Below are positions 13,698-27,996 of a stretch of 64,000 nt of DNA, piece by piece. Position 1 is the stretch's first letter; every line of letters begins with the position of its first letter. A model generated the notes under the pieces. It was given only the letters and a program-made list of their open reading frames with translations. It did not search any database and was not told where the DNA came from. Made by a program: the position numbers and the translations under genes. This DNA is from Hirsutella rhossiliensis (taxonomy: Eukaryota; Ascomycota; Sordariomycetes; Hypocreales; Ophiocordycipitaceae): positions 3,658,001-3,722,000 of the forward strand of contig NW_025408671.1 of NCBI RefSeq assembly GCF_020360975.1, read 5' to 3'.

Positions 13698-16600
13698 AGC
13701 TATTAACTAATAGATTTAATAGATATCTCCTTAGAAAGGGTGCCGCTTCCCTAAGGGAGCACCCCGCTACCCCTTAGGCGGATAGGAAGTATTATAGCTA
13801 TCCTAGAAGCGATTAAAAGCGCGACGGCTAGTAAGAAGAATAAGGTTCTCGCTATATTAAGGGAGCCGTCTATAAGACTAGCGTTAACCCCTACGACCTT
13901 AGTAACACCGGTTATAGCGGCGGTACTACTAATATAGAAGCCGCTTCCCTAGCCGACTTAGGATAGTAAGCCTAAGTCCTTTTACTTCTTCCTTAGCTAG
14001 CTATAGACAAAGTTTATAATAGACGAGAAATAGGGCCTAAATAGCTATTGTAATATAGCGTAGTATTCGCTCCTCTATACGCTACTAGAGCCCTAGATAT
14101 AGCGGATCTCTAGATTCTAGGATAAGGGCGGCCCTAGAGGTAAACGCGACCTATAGGACTTCTTTTAATACCTTATATATATATTCGGCAATATATAGGA
14201 GCGGGAGAAGGCATAGGATAGGCTATAGACCCTTAAGTAAAGGGATAGGTAGACCTTTAGCGAATTCCTCCCTAACTTTAAAGAGACGCTCTTATAAGTA
14301 GCGGGAACCACGGTATAGGAAGATAGCGTAAAGCTTATATAGTTACGGAACTTAATTACGCTAGCCTTATAAGAGCTACTTATCCCTATAATTATACCTA
14401 CTAACTATAGCGAGTATATAAGCTAGTTAATAAAGGTAGTATAGGGCTATAAGTAGACGCCGCGTTTCTAGAAGCTTTATAAGCGCACGCTATATAGCGG
14501 TAATAGGATTACTGCCCCTCTATAAGAGGAATAGCCGACTATTAATACTAATAGAGATACCTTAATATCGGCTACCTATATAGACCGAGCTAAACGCGGT
14601 AGGAAGTCGTCTTCGAATATCCCCTATACTATTCTACTCTCTAAGTAGTAGGCGAAGTAGGTAATAAGCGAGGAAATCGGGAAAAGGAAGGCTAACGGCC
14701 GCTGCCTATATTACGGCGCGTCTATATACTTTATATTAAAATGCCCCTTCCTTTTAGCTAAGCGGCCTATAGTAGTTTAAGTAGCGAAGATAGAACCGCT
14801 CCTTACCTTAGACGATAAAGAGGACTCTGCTCCCTTAGGCCTAGAGGAAAAAGAGTAGCTCCGGAGCAAAGATAGGCTCTAGAGCCCTAATTACTAGCAC
14901 TAGTAAAGGAGAAGGAGGAATTATCCGCCTATATAGAAGAGGAGCCTACTTTAATATAGGTTATAGTTAATAACTCCTTACCCGTCGCTGCCCTTATAAA
15001 CGAGGGCTACTAGTACTACGCTATAGTTAACGAGGCGCTTATATAAGAGATATAAGTACTAGTAGAAAAGATCGCCTTAAGGCGAGTAAAAGGCGCCTTA
15101 GGTATAATAGAGGGTATAGTAATTAAGGGCATTATATAGCTAGCTATAGAGGTCGACGGTTACCGTAAGCTTATTATAGCCTATATAATCCCTTAACTAG
15201 AGTTTCCCTTAATCCTTAGGAAACCCTAGTTATTATATATAGAGTTATACTTAGTTCTATACTAAAAGAAGCTATAGTTTAGGCCTATATAATAGTAAGT
15301 CCGCTACGACGACGGTTCTATAGGCATAGGACTAAGCGTGCGAGCTTTATACTTAGTATAAGAAGTCCTTGCCTCTATCTTTATAGGAACTATACGACGG
15401 TTAGAGCGGAAGGAAGGCTAGGTAGCGGCTAATATAACGGTCTATATAGTTAGCTTAGCGGATATCGATAAGGCCCTTTAAGCAAAGAAGCTAAAGTCGC
15501 CCTCTAAGCTATAGTAGTAGATACTAAAGCGCTTTTACGACCTCTTACCGCTATTTAAGTCCTAGGAAGTAGATAAGCTTAACCTATATAAGCTAAGGGT
15601 AGACTATAAGATCGTACTCCGTATTAATAAGAAGGGGTAGGAACTACCTATACTATTTAGACCGCTATATAATATATTATACGCGGAACTACTAGTACTA
15701 AAGAAGACGCTAAGGGACCTCTTAGATAAGGGTTTTATTTAAGTAAGTAGCTCTAAAGTAAGAGCGCCGGTCTTATTTATACGTAAATTAAGGGGCGGGA
15801 TATAGTTCTATTACGACTATAAGGCTCTAAATATAATTATAAGGCTAGACCGCTACCCCTTACCCTTAATCTTAGATACGCTCTATAACCTTTTAAAGGC
15901 AAAGTAGTTTACGAAGCTAGATATAAAATAGGCGTTCTATAAGGTATAGATCTTAGAGGGTAACGAGTAGAAGATAGCGTTCTATATACGCTATAGCTTA
16001 TTTAAGTAGCTTATAACGCCATTTAGCCTCTTAAGAGCGCCCGCTACCTTCTAGCGTTATATTAATAATATACTTTAAGACTTCCTTAATAAGTTCGCCT
16101 TTATATATATAGATAATATCCTTATCTATATAAGTAGCTCCTACGAGGACTATATATAGAAAGTACGGAGGGTCTTAGAGCGCCTCTAACTTTATAAGCT
16201 CTACCTTAACTTAAATAAGTACGAATTTAGGGTTAAGAGGGTTAAGTACCTAGGCTTTATTATCTACGCTAGCGTAAGTATATAGGCGGATCCTATAAAG
16301 ATCTAAGCGATTTAGGACTAGGCTGCCCTAACTACGTAAATAGGTATATAAAGCTTCCTTAGGTTCGCGAACTATTATAGGATATTTATTAAGGGCTTCT
16401 CCTATATTATAATGCCCTTAAATAAGATTACTAGGAAGCGGACCGCCTTTCGCTAAGGGCCTATATAGGAAGGAGCGTTCTATACGCTTAAGGACCTATT
16501 CTCTTAAGCCCTAGTACTACTTTAGTAGGACTTCGACCGGTCTACGTTAGTTAAAGTAGACTATAGCGGCTAGGCACTTAGAGGAACGCTCTCTTAGGAG

Positions 16601-18829
16601 GTAGATAGGCGGAAGTAACTAGTAGCGTTCTACTCCTATAAGCTAACCTTAGTAAAGCAGAATTACGCTATTTACGATAAGGAGATACTAGCGATTATTA
16701 GCTACCTTAAGTAATAGTAAGTAAAGCTTTAAAGCTATAAGAGCTTTAAGGTTCTTATAGACTATAGGAACCTTAAGTACTTTATAACTCGCTAGTACCT
16801 CTTAAAGCGGTAAGCCTACTAAGCGGAGTATCTCTTATACTTTAACTTCTCGATTAAGTACTAGCTAAGGTAGGACTCTATAGTCCTAGATACGCTTTCT
16901 TAGAGGGATTAGGACCGGCCGATAAGAGCGGATATCGAGGCCTAGGATCTATAGCTTATCCCGTAAGAAGCGCTATAGACTTATATAAGAGCTTCCCTAG
17001 TAAAGGAAGGCGCGGCGCTAATAGATAAGCCTTCCCTTATACCTTCGCCTCGGCCTAGTAAGGAGGGATAAACTAGCCTAAGGGCGCGTACGGCGCGGGT
17101 ATTCTAAGATAAGGTCCTCTAGCGCTTATAAGATAGGATATCGTCTCTAGACCGTACCTATAAGAGCGTACGCCGCGCTATTAAGTCTAGCGCTTAATAC
17201 CTCGATCTAAAGCTAAAGCTAAAGGTATAAGTAGCCGACTATTATATCGACCTATAGGGGCACCTATATTAGCGGGGGAGACTATAGGTGCCGGGCGCGC
17301 TATATACTATAGAAGCTAGGGAGAAAGATAGACCGCTAAAGCTAGACGAATAAAATAAGCTTTAAGGGAAGCTAGTCTAGCTCGTCTATAACTCTAGTAT
17401 CGTAGGCTACCTAGGTAGGTAGGGCATAGTAGTAGGCCTCGTAAGGGATTTCTACTAGCCCCTCTTATAGTACTACGTTCGCCGCTTCCTCTATAACTAC
17501 GATATCTATAGCCGTACTAAGATTTAAAGGGCATAGCTTAAAGGGCTACTTAAGTAGCTTCCGGTACCTAACTAGTTTTATATATATATATAGATAGACT
17601 TTATAACGGACCTCCTACTTATAGAGGGCGGTAACCGCTATATATAAGTAATTAAGGACCGACTTAGTAAGTCTATAGTATTAAAGCTAATACTATTTAT
17701 AGATATAGAGTCCTACGTAGAGCGCTTCTTATAGTACTAGGCCCGCTCGTATAGCTAGCTAGCCTTTATTATAAGCGATAAGGGATCGAATTAAACTAGC
17801 TGCTTTTAGTAGTACCTATACTAGCTACTTTAGATTATATAGCTACTTAGTATAGTATATTACTTATAGACCGACGGAGGGCCTAAGAGGGTTAACTAAG
17901 AAGCGTAGGCTTACTTACGGGCTATTATAGCCCGTAACTAAGTAAACTAAGACTATTAGCTTCTTATAGCCTAACTTACGTTAAATAGTAAACTATATAC
18001 CTCTATTAAAATAGCCCTTTTCTTTATAACGTATAGCTTTAAACTACCCTTACTAGTTCCCTTTACTATAGATATAGTAGTAAAGTAGTATAATAATTCG
18101 TTACTAGAGGGCCGCGCCTTTACGTTTATACGAAAGCTATAAGAGACTATAAATTATTACTAATCCGCGATAGCCGCCGCGGCGTAAGATTAAGAGCGGC
18201 ACGCTAATAAGACTAAGGCCCTAGTAGATAGGTTTATAGTAAGAGATAAAGTATAGCTAGACCTCCGTAACTATAGGTCGGCACGGCTAAAGAAGAAGCT
18301 TAACTAGCTATACGCGAAGTTTATAGTATAAAGGGTTATTAGCCCGTAGGTTATAAAGCTCGATAGTCTCTTAACGGGGGTTTATAATAAGATTAATATA
18401 GACCTCCTTTATAGAGCCTCCTTTAACCCGCTACTTAGATAAGAAGTAGCGGACGCTTAACCGCCTATAATTAAGGTAGAAGGAGAAGACGAGTTCGAGG
18501 TTAAAGAGATATAGGCTATACGCTAGAAAAAGGTCGGTAGGGGGAAACGCTAAGAGGTCCTCGTTAAGTAGCGCGGGTATCTTAACCTTACGTAGGAACC
18601 TATACGTAAGTTTATAAGAACTATAGCCCTTAATAAGTTTAAAGCCTTATTTAGAATAGTAGATAAGAACGATAGACTAGCGGACTACCGATAGTAGCCT
18701 AGGCTAAGACTATAAAGTAGGTATAGCGGAGGGGGTAGTTATAGTAATATAGGTAATATAAGCGTAATAGTATAAGTAGAGATAAAAATAGCGTTTATTA
18801 TAGGGCGGAGCCCTTAGACTACCTAAGCC

Positions 18830-20000
18830 TATTCTTTATCGTTATTATTATTATTATCTTTATTATCGTTATCTTTATTAGCCTCCTCCTTCTTATTAGC
18901 GGCGGCGGCGGTCTTTAGGGCGCTAAGGCGGCCCTCTAAGCCCGTAAGCTAGTCGGCGGCGGCGGCGGCTCTAGGGGTAGAGGGGCGGCGGCTAGCGGCG
19001 GCGGTAGGGGTAGCGGCGGTAGCGGAGGCGGGCATAGCTAAAGGGACCGCCGATAGGGCGACGGAGGCAATATCCCTAGCGCTAGGTACGTTAGAGGCGG
19101 AAATAAAAGAGCGGAGGAGTAGGACTTACTTAGGTATAAGGCCCTATCGCTCGAGGGCGCGGAGGTTACGGTAGGTAGCGGCGGCGGCGGTAAGGCGCTT
19201 CTTAGTAGCCCCCTACGCCTACCTATACGAGCCGGCCTTCTAAGCCGACGCCGTAGCGAGTAAGACGGGAGGCGCCGCTTTATAGGCGCGGCCGGCTCGC
19301 GCGTACTAGTAGCAGCTACCGCTACGGCGGCGCCCGGCTTAGTCGGAGTAGTCGAGCTCCTACGACGTATAACGTATATAAGGGGCTAAGCGGGCGGCGC
19401 CGGCCTATACTTAGCGCTTATACTATAAGAGGTTAGCGGATAACGTCTATTACGCTTACCTAACTATAGACTTATAGGGGTAGCGGAGATAGAGGCGGGG
19501 GCCGAGGGGCCGGGCGTTATAGGTAGCGGCGGGGACGGCGTTATTACCTTAAGGGGCGACGTAAGAGCGAATAGCGTAGTAGAGGTAGCGGCGGCGGCGG
19601 TAGGAGCGGTAGTAGCGGCGCGGGTAAGAGCGGCGGTAGCGGCGGAGTCGTCGTCGGCCGCGGCTAGTATAGCGTCGACGAACGACTTTATATACTCTAA
19701 GAAGGAGGAGGTAGGAGAGGGAGAGGCAGATATATCTATCGCGGAAGTTAGTATAACGGAATACGGCCTCCCGCTCTATAAAGCGCGGAACTTACTAGTT
19801 AGAGTTATTATTATTATTAAGGCTATTATTACTACTACCGCTATTACTATAAGTATATATTAATAGAGCGGCCCGTATAGCTAGGAATAGACTAATGCCT
19901 TAAGTAGAGCGGAACTTACCTATTAATACTACTACTATAGTTAAAAAAGAGAGAGAAGGAAGAAAAGAGGGAAAGGGGGGATACCGCCTTATATACCCCT
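18830..20000. repeat. GC-rich CGG-triplet low-complexity tract
   Basis: Repeated CGG/GCG triplets with ATT-type triplets at both ends, inside the RIP-mutated gypsy element. CGG runs contain no CpA or TpG, so they are immune to this RIP chemistry. They may be remnants of a coding sequence rich in Ala, Gly, Arg or Pro. No frame stays open. Confidence 0.5.
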
Positions 20001-20298
20001 TAGTAAAGGATACTACCTAAGGTAGAGGGGACGGGCAACCTAAGGCTTACGTAGGTCCGGACTAGCCGCCGGCTACTTAGGGGCGTATATAATAGGTTAC
20101 GCCCTTATTTAAATAGCTAGCCGGCCGATAAGTATAGAGCCGGGTCCTAGCTACCCGGGCTAATAGGCGCGGGGATAATAAGGCTAGTAAGGCCGGCCCT
20201 ATTAACGGGAAAGGGTAGGGAAGAGCCTATAATATAGGCCTAATTATATAGGAGCCGTTAATAGGGCAGCGCTATACCGCGCTCGAGGGAGGGCATTA

Positions 20299-20489
20299 TA
20301 TAAGAGTCTTTAACTATTATAGGTAATAGGCTTAGGCTATAGCCTAAGCTATATAGTTATATATAGAGGGCTAGATCCTATAAGTATAGGGGCGGGCTAG
20401 CCGCGTATAAAAGAGCTCTATATAGCTTATTAATATTATCCTATAGATAGTACCTATATATATACCTTTACTTACTCCGTAATAGTATA
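20299..20489 (+). repeat. 3' LTR of the nested gypsy element
   Basis: Direct-repeat partner of 13,508-13,697. Differences between the two copies are mostly C/T or G/A, as independent RIP on each copy would leave. Confidence 0.65.
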
Positions 20490-21560
20490 TAGTCTAACTA
20501 AGGAGTTTATACTTTAGTTCCTATCTATTAGTAGCGTTTAGGTATTTCTTACCTTTTAGGGCTAGTGCTTAGTAGGTTTTCTTCTCCTTATAAGGTTATC
20601 TATATTCTTTAAAGTAATATCTAGGTTTCCTATAGTTAAAATACTTTCCTTTACTTTTTTATATTATATCTAGATCTATCTTACCTAGGTTAGTTATATA
20701 AGTATAGGCAATAAGAGTTTCGCGCTTCTTTTTATAGTTAGCGCGTTAGTTAAAGTTATTCCTATAAAAAGGGTTTTAGTTTCCTCTTCCTTATTTCTTT
20801 TCTTAGTATCGCGTATACTATCTATCGTCGATTCGTACTACTATAGTAATATAGTCTAAGAGGTTATTAGGTCGATTTTCCTTATAAAGCTCGTCTTTAA
20901 CTTCTTCTTTAAGCCTATCGTAGAATCGTAATATAAGAGGTTCGTTGTTTTAGTTAAGTTTTAAGGTAACTTAACGGAACTTCGTAGTATAATCTAATAC
21001 TAAGATCTTTTATTAGAGTTCTTAAAGTTTCTATTTAGCTTCTTATTCCTCGTTAGTTATTCTAAATACCTTTATAATAGCTTCTTTAAATCCTTAGAAA
21101 CTAGTAAAGACTTCGTCTATCTCGTTATCTTATCGCGCTAGTTAGTTATCGAGAAAATCCCTTATAATAGGTCTAAACTAAGCGAGTACCGTTCTAGATA
21201 AATAATTTCCTATATAGAGTACCTTTTCGACTAGGTCTAAGAGTTTAGTAGGGTAAAACCGGTAGTAGGCCTTAAGTTAGGTAAGAAAGTCTTAAAGTAT
21301 ACCGTAAGTACCGTCGAATAGTCCTAGCTATTTTAGTTTAACTACTTCTTTAAGGTCCCTAACTTATCTATTACCTCCTTTATTCCTAAGTAACTATACC
21401 TTATATTAAAGGGTAATAATCTCGCGTATTATATCCTAAGGCGATATAGTAGCTCTAGAGTTAGTTAATCTAGCTTACTATATAGGCATATTAATAGTTA
21501 TAATATTGCTTAGAGTAATATAGTATTATACTAAATAAGAGCTTTTAATATATAACGACC
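20490..21560 (-). mobile_element. RIP-degraded gypsy gag remnant, right part of the interrupted element
   Basis: On the minus strand this reads as a capsid-like stretch followed by a degraded zinc knuckle at about 20,580-20,660. It is in the same orientation as 11,991-13,507. Stops occur in every frame. Confidence 0.45.
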
Positions 21561-21999
21561 GGTATTATTCTTAAGGGATAAACCTATTAAGGGGTTTATA
21601 TTAATAGATATAATAGGGTGTAGTCTAAGTAATAATATATATATTACGTTAGTAATAAGTCGGAGGTTATAGACCGTAGACTATAACTAAGTAATTAGAA
21701 TTAAAGATAGAATTATAATAAAGATTTATATTAAAAGCTATCGAGCTATCTATTTAAAGGAGTAAGAGTAGGTAGCTATATATACCTATAGAGACTATCC
21801 TTAGATTATAGGCCTAGCTATAATCCCTAACGTTAAATCGTATAGAGCGTAGTAATCTCGTTAATCCTAGATTACTTAGATCTCTACGATCCCCTTAATC
21901 TTATATCTATTAAATAGTCGTGCTAACTATTTATCCGTTAGACCGTATTATATACTTAACGCGGTCGACCGTTAGCGGCCTAGTAGCCGTGGTCGTAAT

Positions 22000-23480
22000 A
22001 TAAAGGCCCTTAGTAAGTTAGTTTTAATTACTTCCTTAGCCTTACTATAAGAGCGCTACTAGGAGGTATAAGCTAATAAAGTACTTAGGTATATAGTACT
22101 AATATATCGGTAAGGTATTAGTAGGGAATCGTGCTTACTATACTTATATATTATAGACCTCTTACTACTTTAACTAAAGAAGAGAAATCCCTTTTTTAGT
22201 AAGCTTTAGTCTTATAATAAGGAGAATATAATATATATAGCGTAGTACCTCTAGCTATCTCTACTACCTAACTAATCGTACTATAATATATATTCCCTTA
22301 TACTTACCTTTCTATATAATTACTATAGATTTTATAATAAGGCTCTTAGACGTCCCTATAAACTAAACTTTATAGATACTACTTATTAAGGTCTACTATA
22401 ATATACTATTAATAGTAACTAATAAGTTCTTAAAAATAAAGCTCCTTATCTTAGGCTATAATTAGTTTACTATAGAGGACTAAGCTAAGGTACTATTTAC
22501 TAAGTTAATACGCTATAACTAAGGGATTCCCGCTTAGATTATTTCTAACTAAGACCTTAAGTTCCTTTCGGCGTTTTAAAAAGGATTATAAATAGCGTAT
22601 AGGTCTAAGTTATTAGTATTTATAGCTTAGTATCCTTAGACTAACGGCTTATTAAAATAACGTAACTAGGTAGTTAAAACTATACTTTAGTTCTTTATAA
22701 CTAACTTTTTATTTTATTAATAGGTCGATATATTACTATTACTTTAATTTACCCTTAATAACTCTTACTCCTTAGTAATTAATACCTTTCTAAGTAAGCT
22801 ACTAACTAAGATATAGATAGATAATAGTAAGCGATACCTTAAGGAAGGCCCCTTATAAATAGATAGAAAGATACTTTAAGACTAAGCTAGGATCTTAATC
22901 GCTCTAGCTTAGGCGGGAATAAAAAGGTAGTATAACGTAAAGTACTAAGCGCTAAAGTTTAAGCCTAGGGATTAAGTATAGCTCTAGCTAGGGAAAGGAT
23001 ATAGTATAGCTAATAAATAAGTAGTAAAGTTAAAGGAACGCTATATAGGACTATTTAAAGTCCTTAAATAAATCGGCTATCTAGCCTACCGCCTTAACCT
23101 AGCTAGATCCCTAAATATCTATAATATTATTTCCGTTATATAGCTATAGCTAGCTAAACGACTAAACGCTTAACCTAGCCTAGAACCTAATACTAACTAC
23201 TAAGAAGTTAAAAGAATCCTTAACTTTAGAACTTATAAATATAGCTAAGGGACTACTTATATAAAATACTTTATTAGCTAGAAAGGCTAGCTAAGTAGCT
23301 ATAATTCTTAGGTAGCCGCTAAGGATATTATTACTAAAGACCTTATTAAAGAATTTAATATATAGTAAGGAGCGTTATAAGGTTATATTACTTATACTTA
23401 GAAGCTTTACGCGCGCGCTATATAATAGTATAAGCTATTATAGCTAAGGGAGAAATAATAGTATATAGTATATACTATTA
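22000..23480 (+). mobile_element. RIP-degraded gypsy integrase with C-terminal chromodomain
   Basis: The plus strand shows an integrase core-like stretch (about 22,400-22,700) and the usual integrase C-terminal part. At about 23,190-23,340 there is a chromodomain-like segment with a YxVKRIL-like start and a Y-I-K-Y...W-x-x-Y-N-S-like core, where tryptophan codons have become TAG or TAA. Chromodomains at this place are typical of chromoviruses. Not functional. Confidence 0.55.
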
Positions 23481-26400
23481 CTATTTATTCTCTTAAAAGT
23501 TTAAGGATAAGTTAACTAGCTAATAAGTATTAATAAGCCGCTTATAGTAAACGGTAATTTAATACTATATTTTAGTACTTATATTTATTTTTATTTTAGG
23601 AACCTAATTTTCTTATCTTTTTACGCTCCCCTTTCTATACTAAACCGCGCCCCTCTTATACTTATATTTAAGGTTCCCGCTATCTAAGGCTATAAGTATT
23701 ATAGTAAGGACCTAGTATTTCGCTAGTATTTCTTTAACTAAATCTACTACCGACTACCGCGCCTAAGCTTTAAGGGATTCTATTAAGTAGTTTAATTATA
23801 TAAGAATAAAGTAAAACTCCTTTATAACCTTAAGTTTAATATAGCCGCTTTTACTAAGTAGAAATAGGATAATTATAGTATATATATTAACTACCGCAAC
23901 CTCCTTATTAAAGAAGGATATAATCTTAATATAGGCTTAGTAGAAAACGGTATATACTACGCCCCTCTATCTCTTCCCCCGTTTAAAGCCCGCGACCTAT
24001 ATAACTATAACTAGCTATACTTCTCTACGCCTTATAGCGCCGCTACCTATTATAATACTACTATAACTCCTATAACTACCTAAACTAATAAGAATATAAC
24101 GTTAACTATTTAACTATAGTAGGTTAGCGCTTCCTATTACTATAATCCTAGTACTCCTTTATATATTTACTTTAATAACTATACCTTATTACTATTAAGC
24201 TTTAGTAATTTATTTAGTAACTCGCTACTATTAGTTTTAAGTATTATAGGAAAAACCCCTAGTACCTCCTATAATGCCTATAGGGAGTTTACCTTATTAT
24301 CTAATAAAGATAAGCTTCTCCCTTTATTACTATACGACCTAGATAAAGCTATATTTCTTAATAAAACTAAGATAATAACTAGCGCCCTTAGAACTACGTA
24401 GATCGCTACTATCTTAGCTAATATCGTTAATAAGCTCTTATTTAAATAGGTCGCCTCTATAAACGCTAAGATACTTAAGATTATCGCTACTATTATTAGC
24501 GTAAAGTACCTCCTTACCTATCTAAAGATATTTAAGGCCGCCGCCGTAAAGGAGCGCGAGGCTACTAGTATACTAGGAACCTATAAGTTTAGGGAGAGCC
24601 TTAAGTATACCCCGGCTAAACCTAGAGGATCTAATATAGTAGACCTTAGCTTCGACGAGCTATTAAGGAACCCGTTTACTAAACGCTTACTCGCCGCTGC
24701 CGCGGCCCTACCCTTTACTCCTTTTAAATAAGCTAACCTATTCGCTAAGGAATAAGCCCTAATACTAGTCTAATAGAAGCTTAACCCCTTTTAGGTTCTA
24801 AGCTATAGAAAACCTAGACTATTCCCTATTATACCTTTTATAGTATATTATAATAACTTAGCTAATATAAACGGCTATATAGGTATTATTTACTTTAGGT
24901 TAAAAGCGCTAGTCTATAGAGCCTTAGACGCGGCTATAATTTAGGTAAGACTATTCGCCGCTATCTATAAGGAGGCTAACACCGACCTCTTACTTAGCTA
25001 GTACGCCGCCCTCGCTAAAGTACCTACTAGCTTTATATATTAGTTTACTTTTACCGCCTACCTCCTAGATAACTTACCTAAGCTTACCGCGGTATATTAA
25101 AGAGCGGCTTATATTAGCCCCCTTTATATACTAGTAGCGGCCCGCCCTTATATAGCTAACGTAATAGCTTATTTTAACTTATTAGACTAAAAGTTTACCG
25201 ATATATACCTAGGTAGGTTCTAGAACCTAGGCCTAACTATATAGGTACTAGTAGTAGTAATCTATAACTAAGTTCTAGCCTCTTACGATAGACTAGCTAT
25301 AATACTCTTAGTAGAACCGGCCCTAAATAACGCCTATAGCGTGCTTATCTATAAAGCCTCTAATATATAGGATACCTTAGATAATATACTAATAGGCCCT
25401 AAGAATCCGATAAAGAAAGAAGCTAAGAAGGAGATTCCCTGCCCTACCCTTACCCTTATAGTATAAGATAGTCAGTTATTAGTTTAGCCTTATTATATCC
25501 TTAGTCCTATTTTTTTTTCTACTAGCTTAGCTATAGAGCGCCCTTAGTTATAATTAGTTTTCCCTAGCTTAGCTATACTACGCCCCTAGCCCTACTTATT
25601 TATTACCCTAGCTTAGCTACCTAGCACCCTTAGTTTTAGTAGTATTTTACTCTTAGCTTAGCCGCCTTACGCCCTTAGTATTAGTTATACTAAGTTATAT
25701 CTTAGATAAGATATAAGTTATTCCTTATACTAACCTTAGAAATCTATATAACTTTATTATAACTCCTTATTAGCGCGACTCCTACCTAAATACTATAAGA
25801 GACTAATAGGGATATTAGTTAATTCTTTTACCTTAAGTATTTATTATAGGATACCCTATAGTCGATAATCTAAGTACCTATAATAATATTAGCCTCCTTT
25901 AAGGAAGTTACCCCTTACTTCTTAAGGCTCCTTATAGAAGAAGGAACTTAGAAGCTACTAAGTAAACTCTAGGAAATTACTTAGAAATCCTAAAAATAAT
26001 AACTAAGCGGATTATATAGATATTTTATAAAGATTTCCCTTAAGGATATATTATATAGGGAATATACTACGATTTCCTAAGTAATAATAGCTCCTTAAGG
26101 ATTATATTAATATTTCCCTAAGAAGTTACTATAATAATATAGTAAGGAAATTATAAAGAAATACTTATACTTACTTAGGGAAAATACTAAGAAATATCGC
26201 TAATACGCTATACTACCGTCGTATAATTATAAGGTTAAGATATTACTTAGTTAAAGCCCTAAGTAAGGTCTTATACTCGCTATAGTATATATAAAAGATA
26301 AAGAACCTATTAGATCTTAGGCGGGTAGAGAAGAATATAGATAGTTATTACTACTCTTACTTTAACTTATAAGACCGGTAGCTAGTCTATATTTAACGCG

Positions 26401-27840
26401 CGTAATAACGTATAGTAGCTAGTCTATATAATACGTTTAATTATATATAGTAGCTAGTCCGTTTAATTACCTATTAGACCTATACTAGATCTAGGTAGAT
26501 AGTAAGGTTAACGTACTAGCCCTATACTAAGGGACTAGTATATAATAAATATCCTTTTAACTACTAAGCTTTTTATTACTTTCCTTCCTTTCTAGCCGTT
26601 ACTAGTATACCTATCTTATCTCTCGCTACCTTTATAAGAAGCTATCGCTACTTTTACTTTCCTTTTTATTATTACCCTCTTCTTTATACCTCTTTTTAGC
26701 TCCTTCTTTTAAACCGGTTTTTTAGCTTTCTTAATCCCTTTTACTAAAAGATATCTCTAAGAACTATAAAATTAAGCTACGCTTTATAATAGCTTTTAGC
26801 GCTATATATCTTAGTATAAAAGGTATAAGAATATTTATATTATAGTATAAGAGTTTCTAGTAATATAACTAAGTAATATACTACTTAAGCGCGCTTAAAG
26901 TACTTACTAGTAAATTAATATATATAAGCGATCTAAGATAAAACTCTTAAACTTAAAGGTAAGATTTATACTATTAATCTTATAGTCTTAATTTAATATA
27001 TAAGATAGTATCTATTTTTTAAGATATAAAGATTAATAATAATATTATCCTTATAAAAGAGTATAAAGATTAGCTATATAAGCTTAAAGTAGCTTTAAAA
27101 ATATCTTATATTCCTAGAAATAAGAATCCTTTTAATAGAATTTATTTTAATAAAGAGGCTATAATACTATATAAAGAAGATTAAAATTAAAGTAAGAGAT
27201 TTTATACTTACTTATAGCCTATAAGTATTATCTAATAAAAGCTTTTTAAAGACTCTCTTTAAATATAAATATAAAGCTAGTAAAGGAGAGATAAGTATTA
27301 CGATATAATTAATATTACTTTACTAAGTAATAAAGAGTTAAAGAAAGTAAAGGAGTTAAAAGAAGTAAAGGAGATAAAGGAAGTAAAGGAGATAAAGGAA
27401 GTAAAAGAGATAAAGGAAAGTAACTTTTATTAAGAAGAATAAGTTTAAAGCTATAAGAAAAAGCGAAAAGGCTATATAGTAATAGAGGTAATAGTTACCT
27501 CCTTTATAAAGAGAACTAAATATAGGGAGAATATTTAACTATAACGATAGGACTTTAAATATTAAAAGGATAATAAAGGTAAAGGATAAATAATATCTAT
27601 AAGATCTTATCTTTTAATTTAATATTACTTTTAGCTATATAGCCTATATATATTTTATAGGTGCCTTATATTAAGATAGGTATAAATAATTAGTATAATA
27701 AAACTAAATAGGTAGTGCCTATAGGTATCTTAAATATACCTATATATATTTTTAGGTACTTATTTTAAATTTACCTACCTACTAAGTATTTATAGTAGCC
27801 CTAAAATAGCCCGTAGGTAGGTATAGGTAGCCTATAAGTA
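23481..27840. repeat. RIP-affected repeat DNA, unassigned
   Basis: CpA/TpG-depleted DNA. The part from 23,700 to 25,500 is GC-richer and may be a degraded coding region on the plus strand. The part from 26,700 to 27,600 is AT-rich and contains GGAGATAAAGGAAGTAAA-like short tandem units at about 27,355-27,420. I recognise no family in either. Confidence 0.4.
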
Positions 27841-27965
27841 AATATGTCGCGAAGACTATTGCGCCACGCAGGCAAAAGTAGAACGCGCGCTCCTATAGGT
27901 GCGCTGCAAATGACACATATCTGACAACCGCGTCTTCCGACAAAATACCTATAGGTATTTTTAAG

Positions 27966-27996
<31 letters not shown>

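Larger units (their letters stand above)
13508..20489 (+). mobile_element. Full-length RIP-degraded Ty3/gypsy LTR retrotransposon
   Basis: Two similar direct repeats of about 190 bp delimit a 7-kb unit. Inside, in order on the plus strand, are a gag-like region with a degraded zinc knuckle (about 14,700), a protease-like part (about 14,970-15,240), an RT (about 15,570-16,300) with Tyr-Ile-Asp-Asn at 16,106-16,117, RNase H (about 16,500-16,850) and an integrase-like part (about 17,200-18,100). The order PR-RT-RH-IN is that of Ty3/gypsy. In-frame stops throughout show it is dead. From about 18,800 to 20,000 comes GC-rich low-complexity DNA with many CGG triplets, unusual for such an element. 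Confidence 0.7.

Noticed and set aside
21865..21960. tRNA-like sequence on the minus strand (TTAGCACG D-loop-like and GGGATCG T-loop-like words)
   Set aside because: Stems do not pair into a cloverleaf and the segment is RIP-mutated. At most a degraded tRNA-like relic.
1..27840. CRISPR arrays or bacterial operons
   Set aside because: Repeats are eukaryotic retrotransposons mutated by RIP; no spacer-repeat pattern is present.
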